In this document: piece after piece, positions 1-8,398 of the stretch | How the letters are laid out: each line of letters starts with the position of its first letter | Position numbering within the stretch: position 1 is the first letter of the stretch | Source: a virus | IMG/VR virus record: IMGVR_UViG_3300006033_000041 | Location: 1-44,692 of that record | Length of the DNA: 44,692 nt | Strand: one strand, 5' to 3' | Notes under the pieces: model-generated | Told to the model about the DNA's origin: nothing | Database searches by the model: none | The model's input: only the letters and a program-made list of their open reading frames with translations | Made by a program: the position numbers and the translations under genes

Positions 1-166
1 GGGTAATTTTGTAGAGATTTTCCCCAGAACCCTCTGCCTAATTATTTGGCAATACTAATTCCGTACTAATTCACTATTGGATTAGTAGGTCAATTCTGAT
101 TTCCATTTAAATTGAGATTCATCTACTATACGAACCCGATACAATAACTCCGGGTAATCTCCGTAT
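1..166. other. AT-rich leader upstream of the terminase genes
   Basis: No gene is seen here. The stretch is clearly richer in A+T than the genes that follow. It holds an 8-bp direct repeat (TACTAATT at 53-60 and 64-71). The second copy also forms an inverted repeat with 81-87 (7 bp arms, 10-base loop). A further inverted repeat pairs TCAATT (90-95) with AATTGA (110-115). This looks like a control region for the rightward packaging and structural genes, but only the last part is in the window. Confidence 0.4.
140..145 (+). promoter_or_regulatory. possible sigma70-type -10 box (TACAAT) before the small terminase gene
   Basis: A TACAAT hexamer preceded by GA lies about 20 bases before the ATG at 167. 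The same GATACAAT string lies on the other strand upstream of the dUTPase gene. No convincing -35 box is present at 16-18 bases. In N4, late promoters are read by host sigma70 polymerase with help from the phage SSB, so a weak -35 would not be surprising. This is inference only. Confidence 0.25.
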
Positions 167-853
167 ATGCTGACGCTCGATCAATTCAAATTGGCATTAC
201 CTGACAAGGTAAAGAAGTCCATCAATCAGGAGTTAATCGATCAGATTAACAACACGCTGTCTGATCCTGAGATGTTCGAGAGTTACCGGGATAACCTTAT
301 CAGCTACACCAAGGTGATGGCTGATGGGAAGTTCAAGGTCACCAGTTATGTGGATGCGGTTAGGTACGTCAGTTTCAAACTGATGGGCTGTACCAATATC
401 GAGGCGTACACCAAGACATTCCCGGATAAATACCAGCGGTTCATTCAACTGGGTATTCAGGCCAAGGATATTGCTTCGTATGTCACCGCATACAACAAAT
501 CCAAGTTGGTGAATTTGATCTTCGAACAAACGCTGATTCCAAGCCATGTGCTGAATCAGGATCTGTATCAACGGGCTTTGAATGTGCAGGCAGATCTGAT
601 GATCAATGCCAAGAGCGAGAAGGTGCGCTGCGATGCTGCCAACTCGTTGCTCACGCAGTTGAAGGCACCGGAGGTGAAGAAGGTCGAGCTGGATATCGGG
701 GTGAAGGAGGATTCTTCTATCGCCGCATTGAGGGCGACCACGATGGAGCTGGCCCGTCAGCAGCGGCTGATGGTGGAGAGTGGGGCAATGAATGCCCAGG
801 AGATCGCCCACGGGCGGTTGATTATTGATGTGGTCCCGGAGGTAGTGGAATGA
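167..853 (+). CDS. putative terminase small subunit
   Basis: This 228-residue protein is probably the DNA-recognition subunit of the packaging motor. It would bind the concatemeric phage DNA and load the large subunit. The evidence is mainly position: it is the first gene of the packaging cluster, 646 bases before the large terminase, in the same direction. The sequence is helical throughout, with a mid-protein region (about residues 50-110) that could be a helix-turn-helix and a C-terminal helical stretch suited to oligomer formation. The ATG has only a weak ribosome-binding site. It overlaps the next gene by 4 bases (ATGA), which suggests translational coupling. No catalytic motif is expected or seen. 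Another DNA-binding role cannot be excluded. Confidence 0.6.
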   Translation: MLTLDQFKLALPDKVKKSINQELIDQINNTLSDPEMFESYRDNLISYTKVMADGKFKVTSYVDAVRYVSFKLMGCTNIEAYTKTFPDKYQRFIQLGIQAKDIASYVTAYNKSKLVNLIFEQTLIPSHVLNQDLYQRALNVQADLMINAKSEKVRCDAANSLLTQLKAPEVKKVELDIGVKEDSSIAALRATTMELARQQRLMVESGAMNAQEIAHGRLIIDVVPEVVE

Positions 854-1338
854 AATCGTATATTGGAACCAAGATGATCATGGCCCAGCCCATGAACCGG
901 AAGGATTACAACGACTACCGTGGTTGGGAAGTCCCAGCTGATGAAGATCCTTCGGATGAAGGCTTCTTGGTTGAATATCCTGATGGGGGTAAGTCGAATC
1001 ATCCGGCCCATGCCGGCTATATCAGCTGGTCCCCGAAGGATGTATTCGAGCGTGCCTATCGTCTTTCTTCTGGCTTGACCTTCGGTGATGCCCTGCAGGC
1101 TTTGAAGGCTGGTAAGCGGGTAGCTCGCGCAGGCTGGAATGGTAAGGGGATGTTCGTCTACTACGTCCGTGCTGCGGCCTACCTGGCTCAGTCTGATGTG
1201 GCCAAGGCGTATTTTGGTGAGGATGCTTATGTGCCCTACGCCCCCTACCTGGCCCTGAAGGGTGTTGATGAAAAGGTCAGCACCTGGGTACCAAGCATCA
1301 ACGATGCACTGGCCGAGGATTGGGTGGTGCTGGAATGA
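850..1338 (+). CDS. Tad2-like (DUF2829) anti-Thoeris protein with an N-terminal phage domain
   Basis: This 162-residue protein has two parts. Residues 8-72 form a domain common in phage proteins (PMNRKDYNDYRGW near 14-26, GYISWSPKDVF near 57-66). Residues 75-162 match the DUF2829 family: LTFGDALQALKAGKRVAR, then AGWNGKGMF, and the C-terminal AEDWVVLE. Members of DUF2829 include Tad2, which blocks the bacterial Thoeris defence by binding its cyclic ADP-ribose signal. The family match is seen in the sequence; anti-defence activity is inferred, since not every DUF2829 protein has been tested. It sits between the two terminase genes, overlapping both the gene before it and the gene after it by 4 bases. 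An anti-defence gene inside the packaging operon would be made late unless there is another promoter. Confidence 0.75.
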   Translation: MKSYIGTKMIMAQPMNRKDYNDYRGWEVPADEDPSDEGFLVEYPDGGKSNHPAHAGYISWSPKDVFERAYRLSSGLTFGDALQALKAGKRVARAGWNGKGMFVYYVRAAAYLAQSDVAKAYFGEDAYVPYAPYLALKGVDEKVSTWVPSINDALAEDWVVLE

Positions 1339-1499
1339 ACTCTCCCCCTGTCACCTTTTCGGTGGCAGTCCGGAATAAAGAGGGAAAACCCTGTCTATTC
1401 CGGATTGCACATGAAGAGATCCAGACCTATGAGCAGGCGATGTCCCTGACACGGGAACAGCTTCCTGACGCACAGGTGATCCTGGTAGGGGTTGCCTGA
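1335..1499 (+). CDS. small hypothetical protein, 54 residues
   Basis: This short gene starts at an ATG that overlaps the TGA of the Tad2-like gene (ATGA), and its own TGA overlaps the ATG of the large terminase. Both overlaps are typical of translational coupling, which is the main reason to call it real. The product starts MNSPPVTFSVAVRNKEG and ends DAQVILVGVA. It looks like a small alpha/beta protein with no cysteines beyond one and no membrane segment. I do not recognise the family. Confidence 0.6.
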   Translation: MNSPPVTFSVAVRNKEGKPCLFRIAHEEIQTYEQAMSLTREQLPDAQVILVGVA

Positions 1500-3109
1500 T
1501 GGCAGGGCGTGTGCATCAAGATGGTATGCCGTGGAAGGTTGAAGATTATCTCAACCACACGGACTACAAAATCCGGCCCGGGTATGTGCCCAGTGATTTT
1601 GCACTGGAGTTCATCACCTTCATCAAGCTCGTCAATGGATCATCGGGGGAGGAACACAAGACCCCCCTGGTACACTATTACATGCTCGATACCATCACCG
1701 ATGGAGGCAAGCGGATCATCAACCTCTGCCATCGGGGTATCGCCAAAACCACGGTGATGGGGGAATACCTGTTCCTGTACATCGCCTGCTATGGTGAGCT
1801 TCCTGGCTTCGGTCGTATCGACCTGGCTTTGTATGTCTCGGACTCCATCGAGAATGGTGTCAAGAACATGCGGAAGAACCTGGAGTTCCGCTGGGACAAT
1901 TCGGACTTCCTGAAGCAATACATCCCCCGGATCCACTTCACTGACATCCGGTGGGAGTTTGAAAACGCCGATGGAAAGGTGTTCATCGTCAAGGGGTACG
2001 GTGCCAAGACAGGTGTTCGTGGTGCCAAGGAAATGGGCAAGCGCCCCCAACTGGCGGTACTCGATGACTTGATCAGTGACGAGGACGCTCGTTCAGCTAC
2101 CGTGGTTTCAGCGGTCGAAGATACCGTCTACAAGGCAGTGAACTACGCACTACACCCTACCAAGAACATGATCATCTGGTCGGGTACCCCGTTCAACGCA
2201 AAAGACCCTTTGTACAAGGCCGTTGAATCAGGTGCCTGGAGTGTGAATGTGTTCCCGGTGTGTGAACAGTTCCCTTGTACCCGAGAAGAGTTCCGGGGAA
2301 GTTGGCCAGATCGCTTCACCTATGAGTATGTAAAGGAGCAGTACGACACTGCAGTAAAGCTGGGCAAGATTGACACGTTCAACCAGGAACTGATGCTCCG
2401 GATTATGTCCGATGAAGATCGGATGATCCAGGATCATGACATTGCCTGGTACAAGATTGATGCTGTTCTGCGGAACAAGGGTAGATTCAACTTCTACATT
2501 ACGACCGACTTTGCTACATCGGAAAAGGAGAAGTCAGACTTCTCCGTGATCAGTGTATGGGCCTACAACAATGTCGGTGACTGGTTGTGGGTGGATGGCG
2601 TCTGTAAGCGTCAGCTGATGGACAAGACGGTGGATCATCTTTTCCGTCTGGCTCAAATGTACCGCCCCCAGCAAGTTGGTATCGAAGTTTCAGGCCAGCA
2701 GGGCGGATTCATCTCCTGGATCATGGGTGAGATGATGAACCGGAATATCTATTTCCCTTTGGCTTCAGAAGGGAACGATTCCAGGCCAGGTATTCGCCCG
2801 AATACGAACAAGCTGGTGCGATTCAATACAGTGGTTCCGTTATTCAAAGCCCGCAAGATCTTTTTTCCTATCGAGAAAAAAGCAACTCCTGAGCTGGCCG
2901 AAGCAATGACTGAACTTGGTTTGGTCACACCGGGTGGGTTCAAAAGTAAGCATGATGACTTCGCAGACACCATTTCGATGCTGTCTTCTCTTACGCCATG
3001 GAAACCTTCGGAGGAAGCGCCCCTATCTGAGTCGTCCTCACAGGATGGAATGTGGGACATCGAATCTCCGGATGATCCGGTAGATCGTATGGCGTCATAT
3101 ATCGTTTAA
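1499..3109 (+). CDS. terminase large subunit
   Basis: This is the ATPase-nuclease that drives DNA into the head and cuts it. The 536-residue length is usual. The N-terminal ATPase has a Walker A-like CHRGIAKTT (77-85), a Walker B LAVLDD (185-190), and a coupling motif WSGTP near 228. The C-terminal RNase H-like nuclease has TTDFAT with Asp337, an acidic residue in GIEVSG near 397, and KHDDFADT with Asp486/Asp487/Asp490, giving the expected metal-binding acids. It starts directly after the 54-residue gene (TGATG overlap) with TAGGGG as a likely ribosome-binding site. The adaptor-like gene follows after 9 bases. The divergent Walker A is common in phage terminases of this kind. Confidence 0.95.
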   Translation: MAGRVHQDGMPWKVEDYLNHTDYKIRPGYVPSDFALEFITFIKLVNGSSGEEHKTPLVHYYMLDTITDGGKRIINLCHRGIAKTTVMGEYLFLYIACYGELPGFGRIDLALYVSDSIENGVKNMRKNLEFRWDNSDFLKQYIPRIHFTDIRWEFENADGKVFIVKGYGAKTGVRGAKEMGKRPQLAVLDDLISDEDARSATVVSAVEDTVYKAVNYALHPTKNMIIWSGTPFNAKDPLYKAVESGAWSVNVFPVCEQFPCTREEFRGSWPDRFTYEYVKEQYDTAVKLGKIDTFNQELMLRIMSDEDRMIQDHDIAWYKIDAVLRNKGRFNFYITTDFATSEKEKSDFSVISVWAYNNVGDWLWVDGVCKRQLMDKTVDHLFRLAQMYRPQQVGIEVSGQQGGFISWIMGEMMNRNIYFPLASEGNDSRPGIRPNTNKLVRFNTVVPLFKARKIFFPIEKKATPELAEAMTELGLVTPGGFKSKHDDFADTISMLSSLTPWKPSEEAPLSESSSQDGMWDIESPDDPVDRMASYIV

Positions 3110-3118
3110 GGAAATCTC

Positions 3119-3859
3119 ATGAAATTGAAAGAAGTGTTCGATCAACTTACCCATGGCGAGCTGTCCCAAATGTGCATGGGAGGGGCGGAGGAAGGGCAGA
3201 TTGTTGAGGCCAACTATCCCAAAGTGGTGAACCACATCAACTTGGCTTTGACGGCCTTATACAAACGGTTCTATCTGAAAGAGGGTAGGGTGGTTCTGGC
3301 TTTCGTGCCTGGAAGATCCATCTATCCAGTGCATTCGAAGTACGCAATCTCGAATGCCCAATCGGATGAACCGATAAAGTATTTGCTGGATTCTTCACAG
3401 GAATTCCTTGATGACATCCTGAAAATCGAGGCTGTGGAAACAGAAGCCGGGTTCTCAATTCCAATGAATGATGTGCTCAATCCATTGAGCATCATGACGA
3501 CCAGCCCTACTGTGTTGCGGCTGCCCACTTCCCTGGTCAATCAAGTGGTAAGTCTTCCCGAGGATTACCGTACCAATACCGTGACAGTGGTTTACCGGGC
3601 GAACCATCCCAAGATTGATATGACCACCCCCTTCAATCCAGAGAGTGTGGAGTTGGAGCTTCCGGACAGCCATCTGGAAGCGCTTCTGCTTCATGTGGCT
3701 TCTCGGGTAAATACTCCTGCGGGAATGGTCAATGAATTCAACGCAGGCAACAACTATGCAAGGCTGTATGAATTGGCCTGTCAGCAGTTGGAGGTGGCGA
3801 ATTACCAGATCGACCAGAGTAATTCGAATACCCGTCTCACTCAAAACGGGTGGGTGTAA
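3119..3859 (+). CDS. putative head-tail adaptor / virion protein
   Basis: This is a 246-residue protein with a good ribosome-binding site (AAGGA six bases before the ATG). It follows the large terminase and is the last gene before a strong terminator. Its N-terminal half is helical and the middle holds beta-rich stretches. The pattern NHINLALTALYKRF (about 38-51) and the ELELPDSHLEALLLHVASR stretch (about 178-196) resemble adaptor proteins that sit between portal and tail in short-tailed phages. That assignment is inferred from pattern and position. No enzyme motif is seen. Confidence 0.5.
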   Translation: MKLKEVFDQLTHGELSQMCMGGAEEGQIVEANYPKVVNHINLALTALYKRFYLKEGRVVLAFVPGRSIYPVHSKYAISNAQSDEPIKYLLDSSQEFLDDILKIEAVETEAGFSIPMNDVLNPLSIMTTSPTVLRLPTSLVNQVVSLPEDYRTNTVTVVYRANHPKIDMTTPFNPESVELELPDSHLEALLLHVASRVNTPAGMVNEFNAGNNYARLYELACQQLEVANYQIDQSNSNTRLTQNGWV

Positions 3860-3869
3860 CCTGTTGTTT

Positions 3870-3897
3870 AAAAGCCCCCATCACGGGGGCTTTTTTA
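3870..3897 (+). terminator. Rho-independent terminator after the packaging genes
   Basis: A GC-rich hairpin (AAAGCCCCC, loop ATCAC, GGGGGCTTT) is followed by a T run. The stem also has an A run on its left side, so it can act weakly in the other direction on the converging dUTPase operon. Confidence 0.9.
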
Positions 3898-4122
3898 TTT
3901 GGAAAGAAACTCCATCCGTAATTCAAGGATGCTCATATACATCCCCATAACTCGAAACTGTTCATGCAGCATTTGTTGGTACGCTGCATCCATTTCCTGA
4001 ATTCGGGCTGATACGAGAAATGATTTCAATTTGTCGTGTTTGTCTTTCAGCTCGATGTATTCACATAAAACACGCTGTTTGAAATCGGGAAGATCAGTAA
4101 CTTGATTTACGGTTTGGAGCAT
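3895..4122 (-). CDS. small conserved phage protein, 75 residues
   Basis: The open frame is longer, but the start at 4122 (MLQTVNQVTDLPDFKQRV) is preferred. It has AAGGA at good distance and avoids overlap with dUTPase. The protein is all-helical, with a KELKDKHDKL-like charged coil in the first half and a C-terminal LHEQFRVMGMYMSILELRM stretch. Small helical proteins of this shape (about 60-80 residues, DFxQRV start) are widespread in phages and have no known function. It is the second gene of a two-gene minus-strand unit with dUTPase and ends at the shared terminator. Confidence 0.7.
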   Translation of the reverse strand: MLQTVNQVTDLPDFKQRVLCEYIELKDKHDKLKSFLVSARIQEMDAAYQQMLHEQFRVMGMYMSILELRMEFLSK

Positions 4123-4135
4123 TCTGGTTCCTTGA

Positions 4136-4558
4136 TTATTTACCGGATGATCCAAATCCACCGGTGCCGCGATCAGTATGTCCCAGGTCGTCGGAGAGTT
4201 CAAGATTCACCATTGCGACCGGTACAATTAAAAACTGCAAGACGCGTTCATTCGGAATCCAGCTAAAATGTGAACCACTTTTAGTGCGGAGAAACGCTTT
4301 CCATTCACCGAGGTAATCCGAATCGATAATCCCGCAGGTGTTATTCAATTCAATCCCGTCACGGGAACCTACGCCGGATCTGGGGAATATCAAGGCAACG
4401 TGGTTTTCAGGTACTCGGGCTGCAAAGCCCAAAGGAACAGCAGTGGGGGTATCCCCAAAACACGCGCCGGGTTCCGGCATGTAAATGTCGAAAGCGCCCG
4501 CACCTTGGGTTGACTTGATCGGGAGGGTGAAATTGGGATGGATGGGTTTGATACGCAT
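4136..4558 (-). CDS. dut: dUTP diphosphatase (dUTPase)
   Basis: This enzyme hydrolyses dUTP to dUMP and pyrophosphate, keeping uracil out of phage DNA and supplying dUMP for thymidylate synthesis. All five trimeric dUTPase motifs are present in 140 residues: AGAFDIY (20-26), PRSG (59-62), GIIDSDYLGEW (76-86) with the catalytic-region Asp, ERVLQFLI (104-111), and the C-terminal arm RGTGGFGSSGK (130-140). It reads against the flanking packaging and portal genes and has its own likely promoter in the gap before portal. Together with the class II RNR and ThyX-like genes it forms the nucleotide-metabolism set of this phage. Confidence 0.96.
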   Translation of the reverse strand: MRIKPIHPNFTLPIKSTQGAGAFDIYMPEPGACFGDTPTAVPLGFAARVPENHVALIFPRSGVGSRDGIELNNTCGIIDSDYLGEWKAFLRTKSGSHFSWIPNERVLQFLIVPVAMVNLELSDDLGHTDRGTGGFGSSGK

Positions 4559-4592
4559 GGTTACTCCTATTTAGTTTGAGAAATAAAACAGC

Positions 4593-4598
4593 ATTGTA
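4593..4598 (-). promoter_or_regulatory. possible -10 box (TACAAT) for the dUTPase unit
   Basis: In the divergent gap between dUTPase and portal, the minus strand reads GATACAAT about 35 bases before the dUTPase ATG. The same octamer precedes the small terminase gene. No good -35 box is visible. An AGGAG ribosome-binding site lies just upstream of the dUTPase ATG. Confidence 0.3.
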
Positions 4599-4617
4599 TC
4601 CACACAAGGAAATTTGA

Positions 4618-6780
4618 ATGGAACCAATTACTGAAGTTGCAGCAGTAGATCAACTCCCGTTGACCGACTGGAAGAATGCTCCAAAGTTGGAAGACTTGAA
4701 GCGGGACTACGAAGATGCAAAACCTTCTTTCGATGTCCAGAAAACCAAAATTTCGGAATGGCTGGACAACCTGTTTGTGAGGAATAAGGCACAACTCAGC
4801 GTGCCCAAAGGCAATTCGCAGATTGTTCCGAAGCTGATTCGCAAGCAAGCAGAGTGGCGATATCCCGCATTGAGCGAGCCTTTTCTCAGTACGGATGACA
4901 TCTTCAATGTCACCCCGGTAACCTGGGAAGATCGGGAAGCAGCGATTCAAAACCAGATGGTGTTGAATCATCAGTTCAACACCCAACTCGACAAGACCCG
5001 CTTTATTGACGAGTACGTGCGAACTTCCGTCGATGAGGGTACTGTGATTGTTCGGGTTGGCTGGGAATATGAGGAACGCGCTGTTTCCAAGAATCTCCCA
5101 GTGGTGGAATATCGCATCAATCCGGAGCTGGCACCCCTACATCAGCACCTGGCTCAAATGAGGGAAGAATCCCCCAGCCAGTACGAATCGGATGTGCCCG
5201 ATGAATTGAAGACGGCACATGAAATGTCCCTGGAACATGGCCAGCCCATTGAACCAGTGATTCTCCGTTATGAAATGCAGGAGGTTTCTGAAGTCATTCA
5301 TAACCGTCCTACGGTTGAAATCTGCGATTACCGAAATGTTGTGATTGATCCCAGTTGTCTTGGGAATATCAAGAAGGCACGGTTCATCGTCTATAGCTTC
5401 GAATCTTGTTTGGCTGATTTGAAGAAAGACAAGAAGTACAAAAACCTGGACAAAATCAATATCGACGGGAATTCCCCCTTGGCTTCTCCCGATCATGCGA
5501 CGGCAGACAATCTGGGAAATTTCAACTTCAGTGACAATGCTCGGAAGAAGTTTGTTGTCCAGGAATACTGGGGCTTCTGGGATATTCACAATGATGGAGT
5601 CCTCCATCCTTTTGTTGCTGCCTGGGTTGGTACAACTCTGGTTCGGCTGGAAGAAAGTCCTTTCCCGGATAAGCAGCTGCCTTTCGTCACGGCTCAATAC
5701 TTGCCGGTACGCAAGTCCTCTTATGGTGAGCCGGATGGTTCACTTCTGGAAGACAATCAGAAGGTTGTCGGTGCGGTCACTCGGGGCATGATCGACATCA
5801 TGGGTAAGTCGGCCAATGGTCAAACGGGTATCCGTAAGGACATGCTCGATACGACCAATCGACGCAAGTTCGAGAAGGGACTGGATTACGAGTTCAACGT
5901 GAATGTTGATCCTCGGCAGGGTGTACACATGCACACCTATCCGGAGATCCCGGCGTCTGCTCAGTTCATGCTGCAGATGCAGAATATGGAGGCTGAATCC
6001 CTTTCTGGGGTCAAGTCGTTTAGCCAAGGTATTTCGGGACAAGCACTCGGTGATGTAGCAGCTGGTGTGCGTGGTGCCCTTGATGCCTCGTCTAAGCGTG
6101 AGCTTGGCATTCTGCGTCGTCTGTCAGCAGGCATTATTGAGATTGGTCGCAAGATCATTGCCATGAATGCGGAGTTCTTGAGCGAGAAAGAAATTATCCG
6201 AATTACCAATGATGATTTCGTCACTATTCGCCGTGATGATCTCCCGGGTAATTTCGATCTGAAGCTCTCCATCTCCACAGCAGAAGAGGACCATAACAAG
6301 GCCAGCGAGCTGTCCTTCATGCTGCAAACCATGGGAAATAATATGGATCCTGCAATGTCCCGGATGATCCTGGCTGACATTGCTCGACTGCGTAAGATGC
6401 CCGATCTGGCCAAGCGGATTGAGAACTTCGAACCCCAGCCAGATCCCCTGGTCGAGAAACAACGACAGCTGGAAGTGCAACTTCTGGAAGCCAAGTTGAA
6501 TACCGAGCGTGCACAAGAAATGTATTACCGCTCCAATTCCAAACTGGACGAAGCAAAGGTTGGTACTGAGATTGCCAAGCAGGCTCAAATGCAATCCGAA
6601 ACTGATTTGAAGAACCTTGATTTTGTTGAACAGGAATCCGGAGTTCACCAGGAACGTGAATTGCAACGTATCGGGGAGCAGGCACGCAGTCAGGTTGAAT
6701 TGAAGAAAATCGACCATCAATTTAAATCTCAGGAGAAAAATAAAGACCTCATTAAAGATTTTCTATTGAAACGGAAATAG
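4618..6780 (+). CDS. portal protein
   Basis: This 720-residue protein forms the dodecameric ring at the unique vertex through which DNA passes. The length and layout fit N4/P22-class portals: an N-terminal region with QAEWRYPALSEPFLS (about 81-95), a beta-rich wing, a central stem region (PASAQFMLQMQNMEAESLSGVK, split here as residues around 444-465), and a long charged helical C-terminus (about 600-720) that may form the barrel. AAGGA precedes the ATG by seven bases. It is followed by a hairpin and then the pre-scaffold and scaffold genes, the usual order for this phage group. Confidence 0.9.
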   Translation: MEPITEVAAVDQLPLTDWKNAPKLEDLKRDYEDAKPSFDVQKTKISEWLDNLFVRNKAQLSVPKGNSQIVPKLIRKQAEWRYPALSEPFLSTDDIFNVTPVTWEDREAAIQNQMVLNHQFNTQLDKTRFIDEYVRTSVDEGTVIVRVGWEYEERAVSKNLPVVEYRINPELAPLHQHLAQMREESPSQYESDVPDELKTAHEMSLEHGQPIEPVILRYEMQEVSEVIHNRPTVEICDYRNVVIDPSCLGNIKKARFIVYSFESCLADLKKDKKYKNLDKINIDGNSPLASPDHATADNLGNFNFSDNARKKFVVQEYWGFWDIHNDGVLHPFVAAWVGTTLVRLEESPFPDKQLPFVTAQYLPVRKSSYGEPDGSLLEDNQKVVGAVTRGMIDIMGKSANGQTGIRKDMLDTTNRRKFEKGLDYEFNVNVDPRQGVHMHTYPEIPASAQFMLQMQNMEAESLSGVKSFSQGISGQALGDVAAGVRGALDASSKRELGILRRLSAGIIEIGRKIIAMNAEFLSEKEIIRITNDDFVTIRRDDLPGNFDLKLSISTAEEDHNKASELSFMLQTMGNNMDPAMSRMILADIARLRKMPDLAKRIENFEPQPDPLVEKQRQLEVQLLEAKLNTERAQEMYYRSNSKLDEAKVGTEIAKQAQMQSETDLKNLDFVEQESGVHQERELQRIGEQARSQVELKKIDHQFKSQEKNKDLIKDFLLKRK

Positions 6781-6790
6781 AATCTGATTT

Positions 6791-6823
6791 ATAGTGCGGG
6801 GGCTTTAACAACTCCTGCACTAT
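6791..6823 (+). terminator. weak terminator or attenuator hairpin after portal
   Basis: A 10-bp stem with one G-U pair (ATAGTGCGGG with CCTGCACTAT) and a 13-base loop is followed by TAACTTTTG. The T tract is short, so it may only lower downstream expression. Confidence 0.5.
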
Positions 6824-6848
6824 TAACTTTTGAAAGCACTGATAGATA

Positions 6849-7187
6849 ATGCACTCCACTGAACTGCAACAACTCGATTCGAGTATCAAGCACGCCCAGA
6901 AAACGGTTGACTTGGGTGACGCCCTGGAACGCCTGCGTAATAACCGTGATTTCAAGAAAGTGATCGCGGAAGGTTATTTCGAGCAGGAAGCCATTCGCTT
7001 GGTTCACCTGCTGTCGGATTCCAATATGCAATCTCCGGATTCCCAAAATTCCATTCACAAGCAGATGATTGCTGTGGGTGGTTTCCGTGATTATCTCGAT
7101 ACCCTGGCAATCCGTGCTGATATGGCCCGCCGTTCGATTGAAGCGGATGAATCCATGCGTGACGAAATTCTGTCGGAAGGGCAGTAA
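6849..7187 (+). CDS. small structural-operon protein, 112 residues
   Basis: This helical, charged protein lies between portal and scaffold. The start MHSTELQQLDSSIKHAQ has only a weak ribosome-binding site. The sequence contains ALERLRNNRDFKKVI (about 25-39) and ends ESMRDEILSEG. Short proteins of this type in the same place are common in N4-like and other podoviruses and may help head assembly; that is inferred from position only. The TAA ends two bases before the scaffold ATG. Confidence 0.65.
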   Translation: MHSTELQQLDSSIKHAQKTVDLGDALERLRNNRDFKKVIAEGYFEQEAIRLVHLLSDSNMQSPDSQNSIHKQMIAVGGFRDYLDTLAIRADMARRSIEADESMRDEILSEGQ

Positions 7188-7189
7188 TC

Positions 7190-8377
7190 ATGTCCGATAT
7201 CGAAGAACGGTCCATCCTGGAAATGTCGGACGAAGAGATTGCCAATCTCGATCCGAGTACGCTTGCTCAGGCAACCGAAGAACCGCCTGTGACTACTGAA
7301 CAAGATCCGGTGCAAGCCGATCCGGAACTGAACGCTGACGAAACCACCAAGGAAGAAGCGGAAAGTGTATCGGGCGAAGGTTCGCAGGGTCAGTCGGCTG
7401 ATCCGGAAGGCACGGTAATTGAAGGTTCCACTGATGGCAATGCCGTCAAATCCTCGGAAGATGTGAAGGCACCTGAAGCCAAGGGTAATGAAGAAAGTAA
7501 CCCGAAGCCGAATACCGCACAGCCTTCCGAGGGCGTGGAAAAGCCCATCGACTATGAGGCTGCATACAAGCAGCTGACTGCCCCGTTCAAGGCTAATGGC
7601 CGTGAAATCCAGGTCACCAGCGTCGAAGACGCGGTGGCCCTGATGCAGATGGGTGCGAACTACAACAAGAAGATGGCGGCCCTGAAGCCGAATCTGAAGT
7701 TGCTGAAGCTGCTCGAAAACAACGGGCTGCTGTCAGAAGAAAAACTCAGTTTCCTGATTGATCTGGAAAAGAAGAATCCGGACGCAATCAGCAAGCTGGT
7801 CAAGGATAGTGGTGTCGATCCTCTGGATCTCGATGCCAGTAAAGCAGGCGACTACAAGCCCTCCCGTCATACTGTTGATGACCGAGAACTGGAACTGGAT
7901 GCTGTCCTGGACGAACTCCAAGGCACTGAAGGCTACACCCGTACTCTCGATGTCGTCAGCAATCAATGGGATGGCCCGAGCAAGAACGTCATCGCCAATT
8001 CACCTCAAGTCTTGCGGATCATCAACAGCCATGTCCAATCGGGCATCTTTGATTTGATCGTCAAGGAGGTTGAAAGCGAAAAGATGTTCGGTCGTCTTTC
8101 TGGTTTGTCTGATATCGAAGCCTACCGGCAAGTTGGTGATGCGATTCAGGCTCGCGGTGGATTTGATCACTTGGCTCCCCAAGGACAACGAATCCAGCCC
8201 AAGCCTGTTGTCGTGGAACCGAAACCGAAGATGGGTGATGAAGGCAAGCGTCGGGAAAAGAAGCTGGCAGCCAGCCCTTCCCAACCTGCTGTTTCTACGA
8301 AGGGTGCCGTGGAATTCAACCCACTGGCCATGTCCGACGAAGAATTCAGCAAAACCGTGAATTCGCGGTTCCTTTAA
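7190..8377 (+). CDS. capsid scaffolding protein
   Basis: This 395-residue protein is probably the internal scaffold that guides capsid assembly and is then lost. It starts with a very acidic, low-complexity region (about 1-125, rich in Glu, Asp, Pro, Ser), followed by a helical middle and a short basic C-terminal part (GDEGKRREKKLAAS, about 347-360) that could contact the shell. This arrangement and its place directly upstream of the major capsid gene are typical of scaffolds. No protease motif is visible. Confidence 0.8.
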   Translation: MSDIEERSILEMSDEEIANLDPSTLAQATEEPPVTTEQDPVQADPELNADETTKEEAESVSGEGSQGQSADPEGTVIEGSTDGNAVKSSEDVKAPEAKGNEESNPKPNTAQPSEGVEKPIDYEAAYKQLTAPFKANGREIQVTSVEDAVALMQMGANYNKKMAALKPNLKLLKLLENNGLLSEEKLSFLIDLEKKNPDAISKLVKDSGVDPLDLDASKAGDYKPSRHTVDDRELELDAVLDELQGTEGYTRTLDVVSNQWDGPSKNVIANSPQVLRIINSHVQSGIFDLIVKEVESEKMFGRLSGLSDIEAYRQVGDAIQARGGFDHLAPQGQRIQPKPVVVEPKPKMGDEGKRREKKLAASPSQPAVSTKGAVEFNPLAMSDEEFSKTVNSRFL

Positions 8378-8398
8378 TTCACCTTGAGGTAAACACAT

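Noticed and set aside
65-85. T7-promoter-like CACTATTGG sequence
   Set aside because: Only the CACTAT core matches; the upstream recognition part does not, and no similar copy was noticed at other gene starts.
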